The notes below the pieces were generated by a model that worked only from the letters and a program-made list of their open reading frames with translations, did not search any database and was not told the origin of the DNA. Both the position numbers and the translations under genes were made by a program. A stretch of DNA of 34,083 bases from NCBI GenBank assembly GCA_016946835.1, contig JACVTC010000017.1, positions 1,755,001 to 1,789,083 of the forward strand, read 5' to 3'. Positions 30,058-34,083 of the stretch are shown piece by piece; position 1 is the stretch's first letter, and the number at the start of each line of letters is the position of its first letter. The stretch is from Neocallimastix lanati (nom. inval.) (lineage: Eukaryota; Neocallimastigomycota; Neocallimastigomycetes; Neocallimastigales; Neocallimastigaceae).

Positions 30058-33000
30058 TGACGTTCTATAATGTCTTAAACTGGATATGTAGTAACATTGG
30101 AGTTGTATAATTAATAATATCATGTAGTTTCTACATATTATCATTGTAATGAATCTATTGTATTTTTTACTTTAGCATTATTTTGTATATGTTTTTTTCT
30201 ATAGTATTATTTATACTCTCATGTAGCTATTGTAAAATGGAAATGTAGGAGATTGATTCACTCCAAAGCTTGTGTTTGAGACATTATTTAACGGATGGGA
30301 ATCTTTTTATAGTTTTTCACAACTATTATTTCATTTACATTTAAATTTTATATTATATATGATTATTTTACAGAAATTTTTACATAAAACAGGAATTTAT
30401 AATTGAAAATCATTAATTAAAAACTAGTCAACACAAAAAGAAAGAATAACAAACAAGTTTTAGCAAACAATATACACGAAAGAGAAGACAACAGCAATAA
30501 ATTTTTATTTTTTTTTAATTTTTTAATTTTTTACTAATTTTATTTTTTTTTTTTTATTTTTATATTACACTTACCTTTTATTAATATAGATAAGTTTTTT
30601 ATTTTATTATGTCAACTATACGAAGAGGTCTGCGACTTTATGGTCCTGACCATGATAAATTTGTTTTAATTTTCATTCATGATCTTGAATCTTGGACTGA
30701 AAGTAGACTATGGGAATTTTTAAGCAAAAAGATATCAAATTGTAATGAAGTTGTTCATGGAATCGTTAAAAAACACTATATTAATATGGAAAACTACTTC
30801 ATCCTAAGAGTTAACTATAATAATTGTACTGATTATTTGAAGGTTATTTATTTGATTACTAAGCACTTACCTGTTAAAAGAATAAAATGGAAGATTACTT
30901 CAAGGATACGTACATTTAGCAATGTTAATCATAATAGAACCAGGTATTATTCTGAACCCTCAATCCCCATCTCTGAAAGCCTCCTGTATGCTAACCCTTT
31001 TTCGAATACTAAATATTTCAACCTCTGTATTAGCTGGAACATAAATGGTTGGAATTCTGAAAAACGTGACGGACTTACCAATTTTAATTCAATCTTTAAT
31101 CCTATTTGTATTTGTCTTCAAGAAGTCGGTAATAGTTCATTCCTTAACTCCTTTTCTAACTCATATCCATTTCTTAATCATTATAGAACAGTACTGAGAC
31201 GTGCGGACAAAAAAATCCCTGGTATGAGAGGCCTTTATATAGGTGTGCACTCCTCCTGCCAATTCACTAATGATGATTTTGAATATTGATATATACTCTC
31301 AGTAAAAATATTCTCTTTTTGGGGTGTCAGATGTTCTTTAGGGAACATTTACATCCCTAGCAAAAAACACAAAGACTCTAGAGAAAAAGCGGAAACTGAT
31401 TTTGCTAATTGGCTCAAGAACCATCAGAATAACCCTTCGGCTATTGTTGGTGATTTCAATATGACTAAGCAACAACTCATAGATCTTATTCTTAGAATTT
31501 CCCCTCAATGGTTTGTTATGGATATGGTTGGTCATCAATTTACTTGGTCTAATGGTGGAAAGAATTCTTGTATTGATTTTATAGTAGTGAACGATAAATT
31601 AAGAAATTATCTGAATATTGCTTCTGTATGTTACTCTTTTAATGACATCTCTGACCATTTACCACTTATTCTTTCTTGTAAAAAAATATCTCCTGATGGT
31701 TTTGTTACTCCCCCTCGGGATAAACAAATTAAGTGGTCTAATCGAATTTGTAGGGATAAACGTGAAGCAATCTTCTCTCATAATAAATTCACATGTTTAC
31801 TGGATGAATTTGAACATAATGATAATCTAGACTCTAATACAATGGTTAAAAAACTTCTTGACACAGCAAATAAAATAGGCGATGACATTCAAGCAAGAAT
31901 TCCTACAAATTTACAGGGTTCAGCGTTCCATTGTCCTGCTTATATTAAGAAATTATCACATGAAAAACATTTATTTTATAAAAGGATTAAAAATTTTAAA
32001 CTTCGTAATGATTTGTCAAATCTTCAAGAATTTTGTGATCTCTCAAAAGAATATAGAGTTCTTTCTGATTATATCATTAGTATTAAAAGAAATATTAGGA
32101 ATATTAGATTTAAAAATTTGATTCATTCCATCGGCGAATGTTTCTTAAAAAATGATGCCCAGCGTGGTTGGTCTGGACTTAAGAAAATTTCTAAACCTTC
32201 TTACTCTCCTTCCCAATCACCTGTATACATTAAAGATAAAGAAGGTAATGTTCTAGTATCCCAAGAAGATCAACTCAATCGTTTTGCAGAACACTATGAA
32301 GAACTTGCTTCTGATATAACTGGTCACAGTCTTAATGAAAATTATTGGAAAAGAATACTTAATAATTCTTCTACTCCTCAGGAATCATGGGATATTAATC
32401 AACCTATTTCCATGTCAGAAATTCATTCAACTGTTCTTTCAATGAAAAATAACAAAGCACCTGGTCCTGATGGTATACCTACAGAATTTTTTAAAGCATT
32501 TTTTAATTCTGAGAGTAGAAATTCTTCTCAGGATGACTCTAATCAAGAGGTTACTTATTCCGATTGTGCAAAGTGTCTGTTATTACTTTTTAATAAAATT
32601 TGGGATGGTGACTTTCCTAATGAATGGAACTCTGCTTCTATTGTTTCTATTCCTAAAAAAGGGGATCTTTCAGATTGTAATAATTATCGTGGTATTTCAC
32701 TCATCAATGTAGGTTTAAAAATTCTATCAAAAATTGTCACTAAAAGAATATCGGACTATGCTTTTTCTAATGGAATAATTAGACCAGAACAGTTTGGTTT
32801 TAGAAATAAAGAAGAATGTATTAGTTTATTTGTATCCATTTGTGAAATTTGTCAAAGAAGAAAATTTAAGGATAAATTTACCTTTCTTGCCTTTCTTGAC
32901 CTTAAAAAAGCTTATGATTCAGTTCCAATTTACAATATACTTACTAAACTAAATAATCTTGGTATTCGTGGTAAATGCCTTCAATTCATTACTAATCTAT

Positions 33001-34083
33001 ACCTTACCTCGAAAGCTCGTGCAAACTTTAATGGTAAACTTTCAAAAGAATTTCCAATACACCGTGGTGTTCGCCAAGGGTGTCCTCTCTCACCTATTTT
33101 ATTCAATATATTTATCAATGATATTTTTGATAAATGTAAAAGTTATGGTGTGATTACTGAAAAGAAAAAGTGTTGTGGTGGATTATTTTCTGATGATATT
33201 GTATTATTAGCTCCTACAAAATCTTCACTTAAAAACCTTTTGAATATTGCTCATGATTGGGGTATTAAAAATGAAATGACCTTTGGAATCAATAAATGCG
33301 CTACACTAGTTGTTAAACCAAAGAATTTTATTCCTTCAAGACATTATGAAAATCCTACATTTAGACTTGGTATGAACTATATACCAAGCACTAATCAATA
33401 TACATATCTTGGTATACCTTTTAATGAATCGTTGGATTTAAAACCTATTATTGCTAAGATGAACAGTATAATTAATTATACAGTTAACTCTTTCTTTAGA
33501 TTTTTAACCAATAGGAATGTTCCTTTCTACTTTAAAACTCGTATACTAGTTTCTTTTGTCCTTAGTTCAGTTCTTTATTATGCTCCCTTACTTGGTTCAA
33601 ATAAAAAGAATACTGAAAAAGCTCAAACTGCTTTTAATCGAGGTTTGTATTGGAGTTTCGGGTTTAAAAATAAAACCTCCAATACTTCAATTTACAATAT
33701 GTCTAAGGAACTTTCTATACCTCCTATAGCTAGTTTTTGTGCTAAGGCGATGATTCGATGCTTTAAAAAGTGGAAAGATTCTTCTTGTATTATTTCTCAT
33801 TTAGTCAAAAATATACCTACACTTTCTCACTATTCATGGACGAAAAAAGCACGGAGTTTAGCAGTACACAAGCACAGTAATAAACTTCCTGGAGAAATAA
33901 GGAAGTTTTACTGGGAAAATATTCATTATTCAAGCACTCCTGCGATCAGATCTACAAATACAAGAAATTTAAATTTGGTTTTAAAAAATTTATTCATCGT
34001 CTATCACTTAAATATTCACAATTTTCTCTTGGATTTTTTTGGATTGGACGAATTAAATGTGGATTCAAATTTGATGTAAAAAC
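30056..34083 (+). mobile_element. LINE family A, copy 3 (cut by the window end)
   Basis: Begins directly after the family B poly(A) at the position equivalent to about 17345 of copy 1. It therefore lacks the structured outermost leader but keeps the rest of the 5'UTR, including the conserved blocks (30151-30164 and 30245-30273). It is nearly identical to copy 1 and continues past 34083. The 5' end may be a minor truncation or a true alternative transcription start. Confidence 0.92.
30609..34083 (+). pseudogene. Family A polyprotein, broken copy
   Basis: Starts with the same ATG context and protein as copy 1. A CGA/AGA-to-TGA type change gives a stop at 31287-31289 (after codon 226, inside the endonuclease). 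The frame reads on to about 33955, where a one-base deletion in an A-run (ACAAATAC versus ACAAAATAC in copy 1) shifts it to a stop at 34077-34079. The catalytic RT motif is FSDD (codon 33189-33191) instead of FADD, and several other substitutions are present. Domain order is otherwise as in copy 1, with RRM-like, endonuclease and RT parts recognisable. The zinc knuckle would lie beyond the window. It is a recent copy that has lost autonomy. Confidence 0.9.

Noticed and set aside
17133-34083. LTR retrotransposons
   Set aside because: No long terminal repeats, integrase, protease or RNase H/tRNA primer signals; poly(A) tails and APE-type endonuclease identify non-LTR elements.
1-34083. tRNA or rRNA genes
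   Set aside because: No canonical B-box plus cloverleaf and no rRNA-like conserved segment was seen on either strand.

Overview
The window is extremely AT-rich DNA, dominated by homopolymers and AAT/AAAT microsatellites, with islands of normal complexity. The one clearly recognisable host gene is a three-exon succinate-CoA ligase beta subunit with an N-terminal organelle presequence. That gene, the base composition and the many A/T tracts point to an anaerobic gut fungus (Neocallimastigomycota, for example Neocallimastix, Piromyces or Anaeromyces), in which this enzyme works in the hydrogenosome. The assignment is inferred from composition and the recognised protein, not from a search.

Left part (1-14277): mostly low-complexity spacer. 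It holds a doubtful Lys/Glu-rich, possibly tail-anchored ORF (167-547, minus), a short retroposed SINE-like unit with 12-bp target-site duplications (1925-2338, minus), and a single-exon gene for an HNH-nuclease-like protein (4406-5443). A palindrome-bearing AT minisatellite occupies about 7375-8105, with a related copy near 11950. Several isolated perfect hairpins were also seen.

Middle (14278-16453): the hydrogenosomal scsB gene, with introns of 721 and 144 nt and an inverted repeat about 100 bp upstream of the ATG.

Right half (about 17133-34083): a head-to-tail stack of non-LTR (LINE-type) retrotransposons, all on the + strand, each beginning directly after the poly(A) tail of the one before. 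The order is: family A copy 1, full length with an intact 1361-aa ORF; a 3' scrap of a third family (C); a 5'-truncated family A copy; a full-length family B element with an intact 1489-aa ORF; and a third family A copy that runs off the window and carries a stop, a frameshift and an altered catalytic motif. Families A and B each encode one polyprotein: an RRM-like N-terminus, an APE-type endonuclease, a reverse transcriptase, a C-terminal zinc knuckle and a further conserved tail domain.

The most unusual signals are at the 5' ends of A and B. Each has a nested, strongly self-complementary sequence sharing GGTGTACT, and each is preceded by a short in-family fragment of its own ORF. The two families also share conserved 5'UTR blocks. 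The near-identity of the A copies and the open A and B ORFs suggest recent, possibly continuing activity, with poly(A) tails serving as landing sites.
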